Assembly: GCA_052148435.1 (NCBI GenBank)
Contig: JBKQIF010000005.1
Coordinates: 1 to 64,000 of the forward strand
DNA length: 64,000 nt
DNA from: JBEKYD01 sp052148435
Lineage (GTDB): Bacteria; Acidobacteriota; Terriglobia; Bryobacterales; Bryobacteraceae
Direction of reading: 5' to 3'
Part shown: in pieces, positions 1 through 8,363 of the stretch
How the letters are laid out: each line of letters opens with the position of its first letter
Numbering within the stretch: the first letter of the stretch is position 1
The notes under the pieces: model-generated
Told to the model about the DNA's origin: nothing
The model's database searches: none
Seen by the model: the letters and a program-made list of their open reading frames with translations, nothing else
Translations under genes and position numbers: made by a program

Positions 1-121
1 CCTGCATAGAGGGTAGGTCTCCACTACAAGCGCTCACGAAAATGTTTTGCTCACAGCGCAGGGCTTGCCTCGACCATCTGCTCGAATTTAGTGTGAAACT
101 CGGCCCAACTGCGAAGGTTAG

Positions 122-232
122 GCTAAAATCGGCCGCAACGACCTATGCCCCTGCGGCAGCGGCAGGAAATACAAGCACTGCTGTCTCGACAAGGCCGCGG
201 CAGCCGCCGACAGCCTGCGCGCCACGGCATAG
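122..232 (+). pseudogene. SEC-C motif protein remnant
   Basis: This frame reads KIGRND-LCPCGSGRKYKHCC followed by an Ala-rich tail and a TAG at 230-232. The CPCGSG-x5-HCC pattern is the zinc-binding SEC-C motif found at the C-terminus of SecA and in many small proteins. The frame is closed upstream by TAG at 119-121, and no ATG, GTG or TTG lies between that stop and the motif. In related small proteins an ATG would sit about where the TAG is. It is therefore read as a decayed or frameshifted remnant rather than a working gene. A rare start codon cannot be excluded. Confidence 0.5.
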
Positions 233-244
233 CTGACCGCTTCT

Positions 245-952
245 TCAGTCGTACACGAAGTGCAGGACTTTTTTCAGATCTTCCCACGCCTCGCGTTTGG
301 CGTTCTGGTTGTACGGGCGCAGAAGATAGGAGGGATGATAGGTGACCAGCACCGGGATATCGCGCCACTGGAACCAGCGGCCGCGCATCTTGGTGACGCC
401 TTCTTTGTGTCCGGTGACGGCCCGCGCCGCCGTGCCTCCCAGGGCGCAGATCGCTTTCGGGCGGATAGTGGAAAGCTGGCGGTACAGGAACTGGCCGCAG
501 ATTTCCATCTCGTCCGGCTCCGGAGTGCGGTTCCCCGGCGGCCGGCATTTCACCACGTTGCAGATGTAGACGTCTTCCCGCCGCAGCGGCATGCCTTCCT
601 TGCGGGCCGTGTTTTCGATCATCTGCGTCAGCAACTGGCCGGCGCGGCCGACGAACGGGATACCCTGCTCGTCTTCGTCCGCGCCCGGACCCTCCCCGAC
701 AAACACCAGCGGCGATCGCTCATTGCCCACGCCGAAGACCAGCTTATTGCGGCCTTCGTGCAGGCGGCAGCGTTTGCAATCGCCGATATCCTCGAGGATC
801 TGGAAGAGCGTCTCGGCGGCCGGCGCCATCGGCGGCAATTCGACCTCGGCTTTCACACCGACTGAAGTCTGTGCCACCTCGCGCCGATATATGTCACCCA
901 CGCCGAGGTCGCGGTAGAACTCCAGGTATTGGCGAAGCTGTTCGGGCGTCAT
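245..952 (-). CDS. udg: Uracil-DNA glycosylase, family 4 (Fe-S type)
   Basis: A 235-residue enzyme that removes uracil from DNA at the start of base excision repair. The family-4 signature GEGPGADEDEQG lies near residue 87 and the C-terminal HPSYLLR motif near 205. Four cysteines (59, 62, 136, 152) are spaced as the 4Fe-4S ligands of this family, and NVVKCRPPGNRTP is also typical. It is the last gene of the minus-strand housekeeping cluster, 16 bp after coaBC. The N-terminal ~50 residues are less conserved and may act as a linker. Length and motifs fit an intact gene. Confidence 0.93.
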   Translation of the reverse strand: MTPEQLRQYLEFYRDLGVGDIYRREVAQTSVGVKAEVELPPMAPAAETLFQILEDIGDCKRCRLHEGRNKLVFGVGNERSPLVFVGEGPGADEDEQGIPFVGRAGQLLTQMIENTARKEGMPLRREDVYICNVVKCRPPGNRTPEPDEMEICGQFLYRQLSTIRPKAICALGGTAARAVTGHKEGVTKMRGRWFQWRDIPVLVTYHPSYLLRPYNQNAKREAWEDLKKVLHFVYD

Positions 953-968
953 TGTGCATCATTGTGCG

Positions 969-2162
969 TCATTGGGCGGCGTGCAGGGCCAGGCGGAGTT
1001 TCAGCACTTCGTCGAAAATGCGCTCGGCCACTTCGCGTTTGGGCGCGCGCGGCACGGCAACGTTTTCGCCGGTGGAAGTCACCAGCACCACTTCGTTCAA
1101 CTCGGCTTCAAAGCCCACCTCGGCCGACCCGACCAGGTTGCCCACCACCATGTCGCAATTCTTGGCGCGCAGTTTGCGGCGCGCTTCTTCCACCAGATTC
1201 TCGGTTTCCGCCGCGAAACCGACCAGCAGCCGGTCGCCTTTCTTGCCGCCCAGCTCGGCCAGGATGTCAGGAGTGGGATCGAGCTCCAGCGATAGCCGCG
1301 CCGCGGTCTTTTTCATCTTCTGGGCGGGAACGCGGCTCAAGTGAAAATCGGCCACCGCCGCGGCCTTAATCACGATGGTCGCCGGGCCCAGCCGGTCCAG
1401 CACTTCGCGCCGCATCTCGGCCGCGGTGTGCACCGGAACCAACTCCACGCCCCGCGGCGGACCTAGCGCCACCGGCCCCGAAATCAGCACCACCGTGGCG
1501 CCTCGCGCCGCGGCCGCTTCGGCCATCGCGTACCCCATCTTGCCGCTGGAACGGTTGGTAATGTAACGCACCGGATCGAGCGGCTCCTGGGTTGGACCGG
1601 CGGTGATCAGCACCACCTCGCCTTCCAGGTCGCGCCGCCGGCGCGCTTCGCGCGCCACCGCCGCGGCGATTTCTTGCGGCTCGGCCATGCGCCCCGGCCC
1701 GGTCATGCCGCACGCCAGGTACCCAACCCCCGGCTCGACGATGCGGTGGCCGCGCCGCTGCAGCGTTTCCAGGTTCGCCTCGACCGCCGGATGCGCCAGC
1801 ATGTTCACGTTCATGCTCGGCGCCAGCAGCACCGGGCCGGTGAAGGCCAGGTAAAGCGTGGTGAGAAAGTCGTTCGCCAGCCCGTTGGCCATGCGCCCGA
1901 TCAAATCGGCCGTGGCCGGGGCGATCACCATCAGCTCGTTTTCCTGCGCCGCCCGAATGTGATCGATGGCGTTCTCGATGTCAAACAGATCGCTCAGCAC
2001 GCGCCGCCCGGTAAGAGCGGCCAGCGTCGCGGGACCAAGGAATTCCTGCGCAGCCGCGGTCATCACCGCCTGCACCTGGTGCCCTTCCTGCATCAGCAGC
2101 CTGGCCAGCTCGGCCGATTTATAGGCTGCGATGCCACCGCCAACCCCCAGTGCGATTTTCAT
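969..2162 (-). CDS. coaBC: Bifunctional phosphopantothenoylcysteine decarboxylase/synthase
   Basis: A 397-residue Dfp/CoaBC protein catalysing two consecutive steps of coenzyme A synthesis: CTP-dependent addition of cysteine to phosphopantothenate, then decarboxylation to phosphopantetheine. The N-terminal flavin-binding CoaC half starts GVGGGIAAYKSAEL and has the IDHIRAAQ histidine, the PSMNVNM substrate clamp and a GYLACG segment. The CoaB half begins near residue 185 (ITAGPTQEPLDPVRYITNRS) and contains SSGKMGYA. The length is normal. It lies after rpoZ in the same orientation, and a 67-bp palindrome occupies the gap between them. Confidence 0.95.
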   Translation of the reverse strand: MKIALGVGGGIAAYKSAELARLLMQEGHQVQAVMTAAAQEFLGPATLAALTGRRVLSDLFDIENAIDHIRAAQENELMVIAPATADLIGRMANGLANDFLTTLYLAFTGPVLLAPSMNVNMLAHPAVEANLETLQRRGHRIVEPGVGYLACGMTGPGRMAEPQEIAAAVAREARRRRDLEGEVVLITAGPTQEPLDPVRYITNRSSGKMGYAMAEAAAARGATVVLISGPVALGPPRGVELVPVHTAAEMRREVLDRLGPATIVIKAAAVADFHLSRVPAQKMKKTAARLSLELDPTPDILAELGGKKGDRLLVGFAAETENLVEEARRKLRAKNCDMVVGNLVGSAEVGFEAELNEVVLVTSTGENVAVPRAPKREVAERIFDEVLKLRLALHAAQ

Positions 2163-2169
2163 AATTGAT

Positions 2170-2236
2170 GGTGGGGCATGCTTTAGCTTGCCCTCAAAAT
2201 CAAGAATTGTATGGGCAAGCTAAAGCATGCCCCACC
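2170..2236. repeat. REPIN-like palindrome, copy 1
   Basis: Two perfectly complementary 24-bp arms (2170-2193 and 2213-2236; core GCATGCTTTAGCTTGCCC) flank a 19-bp loop. It fills the gap between rpoZ (stop 2239) and coaBC (start 2162). A second copy at 55845-55910 has nearly the same arms with the loop in the opposite orientation. A related element lies at 59313-59367. The transcript would form a long hairpin between the two genes, and no T-run follows it, so it is not a classical terminator. Confidence 0.9.
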
Positions 2237-2238
2237 TT

Positions 2239-2496
2239 CTACAGAACCGGCTCGGGTTCCACCAGAGGCTTCTCGGGCGCGTGGCCCGTCAGGCTGTATT
2301 TCACCAATCCGCGCCGCACTTCCTCCATGGCGATGATGGTGGACTTCTTCGACGACGTGGGCAGCACCGGCCGGGCTCCGCCCTGCAATTGGCGGGCGCG
2401 CTTGGCGGCCACGATGATGAACCGGTAGGTGCTCAATTCCGGATCGTCCGGAATGGTGCAGTGGGCGTTATTGCGTGGTGGCTTGCTGTCGGCCAT
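2239..2496 (-). CDS. rpoZ: DNA-directed RNA polymerase omega subunit
   Basis: An 85-residue protein with the omega core YRFIIVAAKRARQLQGGARP and the conserved IAMEEVRRGLVKY helix. Omega binds the beta' subunit and helps polymerase assembly. The extended N-terminus (PPRNNAHCTIPDDPELSTY) resembles omega proteins of acidobacteria and delta-proteobacteria more than that of E. coli. It follows gmk by 15 bp, the common gmk-rpoZ arrangement, and so is almost certainly co-transcribed with it. Confidence 0.9.
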   Translation of the reverse strand: MADSKPPRNNAHCTIPDDPELSTYRFIIVAAKRARQLQGGARPVLPTSSKKSTIIAMEEVRRGLVKYSLTGHAPEKPLVEPEPVL

Positions 2497-2511
2497 AACT
2501 TCGATTCCTCT

Positions 2512-3120
2512 TCAACGTTCAAATGTCGCCAGAATCGCCGGGATCTGGTTCTCGATCCTAATTCGCCGCGCTCTTTCCGCGATTACGATGCCGCTTAATA
2601 CCCGGTCGGACTCGTCCAGGTCCCGATTGATCAGGATATAATCGTAAGCCTTGTAGTTCCGGATCTCATCGGCCGCTTTTCCCAAGCGTCTCTCGATCGT
2701 TTCATCCCGATCTTCCCCACGCGCGCGCAGGCGTTGCTCCAGTACCTGGCGCGAGGGAGCGAGGATGAAGACGGAAACCGCTTCGGGAACCTGACCCTTC
2801 AATTGTCTCGCACCTTGCACGTCGATGTCGAGTACCAGGTCCCTGGCTTGCCGCCGGGCCTCCTCCAGAATGGACCGGTGGGTGCCGTAATAGTTGCCGA
2901 AAACCTCCGCCCACTCCAGAAACTCGCCGCGCCCGATCATGGCCTCGAAGTCCGTCCGGCTCACGAAGCGGTAGTCCTCTCCGTCCACTTCCTGCCCTCG
3001 CCTGGCGCGGGTGGTGTAGGAAACCGAGAACATAAGGCCCTCGACGCGGGCCAGCAGCCGCGTCACCAGGGTCGACTTTCCCGACCCGGAAGGCGCGGAG
3101 ATAATGAACACGGTGGTCAT
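2512..3120 (-). CDS. gmk: Guanylate kinase
   Basis: A 202-residue kinase converting GMP to GDP with ATP. The P-loop SAPSGSGKST lies at residues 8-17, followed by the GMP-binding segments SYTTRARRGQEVDGEDYRFV and EFLEWAEVFGNYYGT, then the lid arginines RLRARGEDRDETIERRL. Length and order of motifs match the family. It sits between yicC (12 bp upstream) and rpoZ (15 bp downstream) in a conserved bacterial gene order. Confidence 0.96.
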   Translation of the reverse strand: MTTVFIISAPSGSGKSTLVTRLLARVEGLMFSVSYTTRARRGQEVDGEDYRFVSRTDFEAMIGRGEFLEWAEVFGNYYGTHRSILEEARRQARDLVLDIDVQGARQLKGQVPEAVSVFILAPSRQVLEQRLRARGEDRDETIERRLGKAADEIRNYKAYDYILINRDLDESDRVLSGIVIAERARRIRIENQIPAILATFER

Positions 3121-3132
3121 GAGTGGTTGTGT

Positions 3133-4032
3133 CTATTCCAGGTTTAGCGCCTGCTCGCGGATTTTATCGATCTCCGACTTCGCCGCCAGCGCCAGCTCGG
3201 TGATGGTCAGCCCCAGGTCGCCCAAGCCGCCGGTCTTGGACAGAACCGTGTTGGCTTCGCGATTCATTTCCTGCAGCAGAAAATCCAGCCGCTTTCCCAC
3301 TTCGCCGTCGCCGCCGAGCAGGCGCTCGAGCTGTTCGGCGTGGGTGCGCAGCCGCACCAGCTCCTCGGAAATATCGCTGCGGTCGGCCGCCAGTGCCGCT
3401 TCCTGGACCAGGCGCTGCGGGTCGATGCCGGCGCCGTGCAGCAAATCGAGCAGCCTCTCTCTTAGCCGCTTTTGGAAGGCCGCTGTGGCCCCCGCGCGAA
3501 TCTGCTCCATCCGTTCCACCAGCTTGAGGATGCTCTCGGTGCGTTGGCACATTTCGCGGACCATCGCCGCGCCCTCGCACTCGCGGAATTCATTGAGCGC
3601 GGCCACCGCTTCGGCGGCGGCTTCCAGCAACGCGCGGCGCATCTCGGGACCCGAATCCTGGCCCTGGCTGGCGTTCAGCATGCCGGGCAGGCGCAGTGCC
3701 GCGTTCAGGTCGGGCTGCTGGCTGCCAATCTGGTGCGCTGCCGCCGCCTGGTGAAAGGCCCGCACGTAGGCGTCGAGGAGCGGCCGGTTGAGGCCGATGG
3801 CGGCGCCCGCGGCCGTGTTGGTGTCGACATGCACCTGCAAGTGGCCGCGCACCACGCCCGCCTTGAGCGCCACCCTCAGATCGCCTTCCAGCGCGTCCAG
3901 TTCCGGCGGCAGATGAAAATGCACATCCAGGCCGCGATGGTTCACGCTCTTCAGGCTGACCACCACCTCGCCGGCCCCGGAGACCAGGGGCTTGGTCACT
4001 CTGGCAAAGCCCGTCATGCTGCGCAAGCTCAC
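3133..4032 (-). CDS. yicC: YicC-family endoribonuclease
   Basis: A 299-residue protein starting MSLRSMTGFAR, the hallmark N-terminus of the YicC/YloC family. It has the C-terminal domain (formerly DUF1732) with GKRLDFLLQEMNREANT and an acidic stretch (DISEELVRLRTH) thought to contribute to nuclease activity. YicC homologues are endoribonucleases involved in sRNA turnover and stationary-phase survival. Its start overlaps the msbA stop (ATGA, 4029-4032), so the two are translationally coupled, and gmk follows. Confidence 0.92.
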   Translation of the reverse strand: MSLRSMTGFARVTKPLVSGAGEVVVSLKSVNHRGLDVHFHLPPELDALEGDLRVALKAGVVRGHLQVHVDTNTAAGAAIGLNRPLLDAYVRAFHQAAAAHQIGSQQPDLNAALRLPGMLNASQGQDSGPEMRRALLEAAAEAVAALNEFRECEGAAMVREMCQRTESILKLVERMEQIRAGATAAFQKRLRERLLDLLHGAGIDPQRLVQEAALAADRSDISEELVRLRTHAEQLERLLGGDGEVGKRLDFLLQEMNREANTVLSKTGGLGDLGLTITELALAAKSEIDKIREQALNLE

Positions 4033-5855
4033 AGGTCCACCGCCGATCCGGCGCTCGCAAACTGCAGTTCATGCAGCCGTTGATACACGCCGCCGCGATT
4101 CACCAACTCCTCGTGCGTTCCCATTTCCACGATCCCGCCTTTTTCCAGGACAACGATCTTATCGGCCCGCCGGATGGTGGACAAGCGGTGCGCGATCACA
4201 ATCACGGTGCGATGTTCCATCAGGTTGGCCAGCGCTTTCTGCACCAGCATCTCGCTTTCGCTGTCCAGGTGCGAAGTGGCCTCGTCCAGGATCAGAATGG
4301 GCGCGTTCTTGAGCAAGGCGCGCGCGATGGCGAGCCGCTGCCGCTCGCCGCCGCTGAGGCGGAAGCCGCGGTCCCCGACCACGGTCTGGTAGCCTTCCGG
4401 CAGTTGCTCGATGAAGTCCTGCGCCAGCGCGGTTTGCGCCGCCCGGCGGATCAGCTCCGGCGCCGTGTCCGGCCGTCCGTAGGCGATGTTGTTGGCCACC
4501 GTGTCGTTGAACAGGAAAGTATCCTGCGCCACGATTCCGATATGCGCCCGCAGCGAGGCGAGGTCCAGGTCGCGCACATCCACGCCATCCACGCGCAACG
4601 CGCCGGCGGTGACGTCGTAGAACCGCGCCACCAGGTCGGCCAGGGTGGTCTTGCCGGCGCCGCTGGGACCAACCAGGGCCACCACCTTTCCGGCTTCGAC
4701 TTCGAGCGTGAGCGGACCGAGATGGAAACCGCCCGCGGCAGACGGATAGTAAAAGGCGACGCCATCGAAAACGATACCCTGGCGAAACGCCTCCATCTTC
4801 ACCGCGTCCGGCCGGACGGGGATATCTTCGCGGTGGTCGAGGTATTCGAAAACTTTCTGCGACGCCCCGAGAGCCTGTTCGAAAATGTTGTGGATGCCCA
4901 CCAGGCGCTTGACGGGCTCGTAGAGCAGCAGCAGGGCGGTGACAAACGCGGTGAAATCGCCCGGCGTCATGATCCCGGCCTTGATCTGGCTTACCGCATA
5001 GGTCAGCAGGGCCACGATGGTCACCGCGCCGAACAGCTCGATCAGGGGCGAGGAAATGGCCTGCTGCAAGGTATAGCGCAGGTTGTTCTTGAGCAGCCGC
5101 CGAGCGGCGTCCCTGAAGCGGCGCAATTCGTAATCTTCGGCCCCGAACGCCTTCACCACCATGTGGCCGCTGAGGGTTTCCTGCAGGATCTGGTTGAGAT
5201 CCGCCTGCCGGTCCTGGGTGCCGCGGCTGATGCGGCGAATGCGCCGCCCGATCTGGCGCGTGGGCCACATCACGAAGGGCAGCACGGTGAGGCTCACCAC
5301 CGCCAGTCTCCAATCGCTGGTCAGGACGACGAGGCTGAAGGCAATGGCGCTGAACGATTGGCGCAGGAAGTCGGCCAGCATCTGCGAGGTCGCCAGTTGC
5401 ACCTTGTCCACGTCGTTCATGATGGACGACATGAGCTGGCCGGTGGAATGGGCCTCGAAAAATTGGGCGCCCTGGCGCTGAATCTTGTCGAACACCGCGT
5501 TGCGCAGGTCGGTGACCGCCGAAAGGCCGGCATAGCTGACCAGGTAGTTGCCCAGATAGTCGCAGATGCCCTTAATCAGAAAGACCGCCACGATGGCGAC
5601 GGCAACCAGCGTCCAGACGGGTTTGTGCAGGGGTACGATCTGTTCGAGGTAAACCTGGTGCCCGAAGATTCTGTGGGGCAGCAGTGGGGTGAGGCCGGTG
5701 GCCGGCCTGGTGCTGAGCACCTTATCGAAAATCGGCTTGGTGAGCAGGGCCATGGTGCCCTGCGAGGCGCCGGCGGCGGCCATCAGCACGAACGATCCGG
5801 CCAGATGCGGCGCGTAGCGCCGGGCGTAGGAGAGCAGCCGGCCCAGTTCCTTCAC
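4029..5855 (-). CDS. msbA: Lipid A-type ABC exporter (MsbA-like)
   Basis: A 608-residue half-transporter. The N-terminal membrane domain (about residues 10-320, six helices) is followed by an ABC ATPase with Walker A (GPSGAGKTT), signature LSGGERQRLAIARAL, Walker B ILILDEATSHLD and the switch His in VIVIAHRLST. MsbA flips lipid A core or phospholipids across the inner membrane. The start is a GTG at 5855 that overlaps the upstream glycosyltransferase stop (GTGA). A longer open frame upstream encodes no recognisable domain and overlaps that gene. Coupling to a heptosyltransferase-like gene supports a role in lipopolysaccharide export. Confidence 0.92.
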   Translation of the reverse strand: MKELGRLLSYARRYAPHLAGSFVLMAAAGASQGTMALLTKPIFDKVLSTRPATGLTPLLPHRIFGHQVYLEQIVPLHKPVWTLVAVAIVAVFLIKGICDYLGNYLVSYAGLSAVTDLRNAVFDKIQRQGAQFFEAHSTGQLMSSIMNDVDKVQLATSQMLADFLRQSFSAIAFSLVVLTSDWRLAVVSLTVLPFVMWPTRQIGRRIRRISRGTQDRQADLNQILQETLSGHMVVKAFGAEDYELRRFRDAARRLLKNNLRYTLQQAISSPLIELFGAVTIVALLTYAVSQIKAGIMTPGDFTAFVTALLLLYEPVKRLVGIHNIFEQALGASQKVFEYLDHREDIPVRPDAVKMEAFRQGIVFDGVAFYYPSAAGGFHLGPLTLEVEAGKVVALVGPSGAGKTTLADLVARFYDVTAGALRVDGVDVRDLDLASLRAHIGIVAQDTFLFNDTVANNIAYGRPDTAPELIRRAAQTALAQDFIEQLPEGYQTVVGDRGFRLSGGERQRLAIARALLKNAPILILDEATSHLDSESEMLVQKALANLMEHRTVIVIAHRLSTIRRADKIVVLEKGGIVEMGTHEELVNRGGVYQRLHELQFASAGSAVDL

Positions 5856-6775
5856 GCCCGCACCCCCAGACGCGCCAGAGCTTCCAAGACGGCCTCGGCG
5901 CTCACCGCTCCGATACCGCCGCCACCGGATCGGGCGACCACTTCCGACTGGGTGCGCCAGGGTCCCCAGATAGCCGGGTCGGACGCGCCGAAGATGGCTA
6001 CCACGGGCAGGCCGAAGGCGGCGGCCATGTGGGCCGGCCCGCTGTCGTTGCCGACGAACAGCGCGGCGCCCGCCAGCAGCTCCTTCACTTCCCCCAGCGG
6101 TGCGCCGGGCATCGTCCGCCAGGCGCGAAACGGAGTGAAGTCGTCGCCTGCGCCGCCGATAATAACCACTTCCATGCCGGAGCGTTCGAGATGCCTGGCT
6201 ACGGTTCGGAAGCCTTCGGCTGGCCAGGTTTTCTCCGGCGTGGCGGCGAACGGATGAAGCACGGCCGCGGAGGAAGACGACGCCGACGACGCTCGCGGCG
6301 CGCTTCCCAGGCTGGCGCGCGGGATCTCGCATGCCGGGGCGCCCAGCCAGAACATGGCGCTGGCGAGATGCTCGGCGGTATGAACCGTGCGTTCGACGCC
6401 CAGGATTTGCTGCGCCCGCGGAATGTGCAGGTTGTACGCCCAATTCATGCGGTAGTGGCCGAAGCCGGCGCGCCGGCGCGCTCCCGATGCGCGTGTCATC
6501 CAGGCGCTGCGCGTGCCTCCATGCAGATTCACGCACAATGCCGGCCGGAACCGCCGCAGCGCATCGAGCCGCGGCGGCAGGATTTCGTCGGTGTCCGGCT
6601 GGTCCTCGAAGACCGCGCGGAACCGGTCTTCCACCATCACGGCGACACGCAGGTCGGGCCGGGCGCGCTTCAGGATGCGCAGGGCCGGCGTCGTCAGTAC
6701 CGAGTCGCCCAGCGATCGCAACCGCACCACGGCCACCGAGCCGCCCGGTTCGACATCGTCCAAGACACTCGCCAC
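5852..6775 (-). CDS. Glycosyltransferase family 9 (heptosyltransferase-like)
   Basis: A 307-residue enzyme with the GT9 N-terminal motif VVRLRSLGDSVLTTPAL and the C-terminal nucleotide-sugar motif LFVGNDSGPAHMAAAFGLPVV, followed by IFGASDPAIWGPW. GT9 members (WaaC, WaaF, WaaQ) add ADP-heptose to the LPS inner core. Which heptosyltransferase this is cannot be told from sequence alone. Its stop overlaps the msbA start by GTGA and it lies 7 bp from the Trm112-like gene, making an envelope sub-operon. Confidence 0.9.
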   Translation of the reverse strand: MASVLDDVEPGGSVAVVRLRSLGDSVLTTPALRILKRARPDLRVAVMVEDRFRAVFEDQPDTDEILPPRLDALRRFRPALCVNLHGGTRSAWMTRASGARRRAGFGHYRMNWAYNLHIPRAQQILGVERTVHTAEHLASAMFWLGAPACEIPRASLGSAPRASSASSSSAAVLHPFAATPEKTWPAEGFRTVARHLERSGMEVVIIGGAGDDFTPFRAWRTMPGAPLGEVKELLAGAALFVGNDSGPAHMAAAFGLPVVAIFGASDPAIWGPWRTQSEVVARSGGGGIGAVSAEAVLEALARLGVRA

Positions 6776-6781
6776 GATGTT

Positions 6782-6952
6782 CTAATCTTCGATCCTGGCT
6801 TCATCGATCAGCATGACCGGGATGTCGTCGCGAATCGGATAGACGCGCCGGCATTCCACGCACTTCAAGCCGCTCCCGTCGGGCTTCAGCTCGACGGTAG
6901 CCTTGCAGATCGGGCAGACCAGAATTTCCAACAACTCTTTGCTGACGGCCAT
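6782..6952 (-). CDS. Trm112-family small zinc protein
   Basis: A 56-residue protein starting MAVSKELLEILVCPICK with a second cysteine pair (LKCVECRRVYPI) and the ending IRDDIPVMLIDEA. This is the Trm112p/YcaR family. Eukaryotic Trm112 activates methyltransferases; bacterial members often sit beside lipid A genes such as lpxK and kdsB. The ATG at 6952 gives the canonical N-terminus, and a longer reading frame upstream adds only low-complexity sequence. It heads the cluster that runs down to position 245. Confidence 0.9.
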   Translation of the reverse strand: MAVSKELLEILVCPICKATVELKPDGSGLKCVECRRVYPIRDDIPVMLIDEARIED

Positions 6953-7175
6953 AAGGAATCTACAGTGTAGCAAGCGGTGTGGAGGGGACAGGCGATGGGG
7001 AGGAGCAGCCTTGGAGCACGTCGCGTCCCGTTGAGCGGGCGACAGCGGTTTTCTTGACGAAGAGCTCTGAATGTCCCCGTAACGCCAAAGGGTTCGATTG
7101 CGCTCAGGGGCCATGATGGCGGCTCGGGGCGTTCTTGCGGACAAGTGAGGTGGGGCGCCGGCGCATCAACCCCAA

Positions 7176-7799
7176 TCAAAGTCCATCTGTGGCCTTTCGG
7201 AGGTGCGCTTCGATGTATTGGAGGGCATGGTCGAATCGGCCAATGAACCTGCAGCCGAATTCTTCCAGCATCTCGCGAACGTTCGGAAGGTCAAAATCCT
7301 TGGTGTTTCGGTTCACAAAGCAACTCTCTGCCGGCTTGGTCTCCGCAAGATGCCTGACAATTGAGGCCAGCACAATCGAGTCCTGGGCTGGCATGTCAAA
7401 GGCAAGCTGTGTTGCTCCAGCCTGGTAGAACACGTCGGAGTCCAGCGGAATTACTTCTGCTGCCCTGAGGATTCCGTCCCCAGCGCGCTCTAGCCCGGCT
7501 CGCTCGCTTTCTGCACTCCTGATGAGCAGCGCGGTAATTTCGTTGAAGCTGCTGGAGGCTTCGCGGTAAGATTTCGACCTGCCGAGTTCGGAAAGCTGCT
7601 TCTGAAGCTCCGCGCTAAGCCTGCGCCGCTCATTTGCTTTGTGCATTAGTGTGATATGCGGTTCCGCGAGCGAAAATGCGGGAATTACCAGGCGAATAGA
7701 ACCGGCGGTGGCGAGATCTATCAATCGCTGACAGCTTTCACACTGCTCCTGCTCAAGCGCTTGTTCCAGCACGAAATTCGATTCAAGATAAACATTCAT
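7176..7799 (-). CDS. PIN-domain-like nuclease
   Basis: A 207-residue protein starting MNVYLESNFVLEQAL, which matches the first strand of PIN ribonuclease folds, although the usual first Asp is Glu (residue 6). Further acidic positions are in AFSLAE, DMPAQDSIVLASI and the C-terminal NRNTKDFD. A charged helical insertion (about residues 70-120) separates the halves. Its ATG overlaps the stop of the preceding gene (ATGA), so it is translated with a PD-(D/E)XK-like protein rather than with a recognisable antitoxin. The cellular role is unknown. The start at 7799 is chosen over longer frames because of this coupling. Confidence 0.7.
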   Translation of the reverse strand: MNVYLESNFVLEQALEQEQCESCQRLIDLATAGSIRLVIPAFSLAEPHITLMHKANERRRLSAELQKQLSELGRSKSYREASSSFNEITALLIRSAESERAGLERAGDGILRAAEVIPLDSDVFYQAGATQLAFDMPAQDSIVLASIVRHLAETKPAESCFVNRNTKDFDLPNVREMLEEFGCRFIGRFDHALQYIEAHLRKATDGL

Positions 7800-8275
7800 T
7801 GCAAGGTGCTTGATTCGATGCGAGCGCTTCGCAGGGCACCAAGTAACCCCGACTCGGACAGCCACCGAAGCGAGGGGTCTTCTTTGGCTCTCAATTGTCC
7901 GGACTGGGCCAAGTCGACTAGCCACGAATAAAGGATCAACTCCAGGGCTTGACCACCAGTCCTTTCCGGCGTCTGATTGAACCGTTCAAAATACGGTTTC
8001 AGTTCATGGGTCGCGTCCAGGGTAAACTGCGGCGGTTCTTCGTCCGGGGCCGGATCTTCTTGCCGCCAGAAATACATGTGCTCCGGCGTCGCAATCAGGA
8101 AGAAAGGCGCCCTTGGGAGAGTGCCATGCGCCAGCAAGTTCCTGCGGAAGCGGGCGGCCCACTGGTCGGAGGTGTGATGGATGCCCTTGACCTCGGCAAG
8201 CAGGATCGGCTCCCCGAGTTGATCGTACGCCACCAAATCGACCTCTCTCGTTGGTAAAGGGATATTCCGCGCCAT
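7796..8275 (-). CDS. PD-(D/E)XK-like nuclease domain protein
   Basis: A 159-residue protein, not assigned to a named family. Residues 11-30 contain VDLVAY followed by LLAEVKG, the D-x(n)-E-x-K arrangement of restriction-endonuclease-like folds, and then GTLPRAPFFLIATPEHMYFW, a typical later strand of such domains. The C-terminal ~60 residues look helical. It is coupled by ATGA to the downstream PIN protein. It may be a DNase component of a small defence or selfish module, or a Uma2-like protein. The function is inferred from motifs only. Confidence 0.55.
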   Translation of the reverse strand: MARNIPLPTREVDLVAYDQLGEPILLAEVKGIHHTSDQWAARFRRNLLAHGTLPRAPFFLIATPEHMYFWRQEDPAPDEEPPQFTLDATHELKPYFERFNQTPERTGGQALELILYSWLVDLAQSGQLRAKEDPSLRWLSESGLLGALRSARIESSTLQ

Positions 8276-8363
8276 GCCTACAGTTTGACACGTCTGTGCC
8301 GGAGGCGCCCGATTCGGAGCAATGCCGCCAAGAGTTGTTTCGCCTTCACCGATGGCCAGCGGC

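Noticed and set aside
2170..2236. Intrinsic terminator between rpoZ and coaBC
   Set aside because: The stem is strong but no T-run follows on either strand, and copies occur elsewhere as dispersed repeats.
4071..6257. A 728-residue open frame on the plus strand opposite msbA
   Set aside because: It is the antisense of a clearly coding gene. Its composition (His/Gln/Arg-rich) and lack of any domain are those of a GC-rich shadow frame. The same applies to 46144-47691, 20105-20583, 48582-49922, 54939-57011 and 57004-58332.
5856..6536. N-terminal extension of msbA by ~227 residues
   Set aside because: The extension overlaps the GT9 gene in another frame and has no domain. The GTG at 5855 with a GTGA overlap gives the normal MsbA length.
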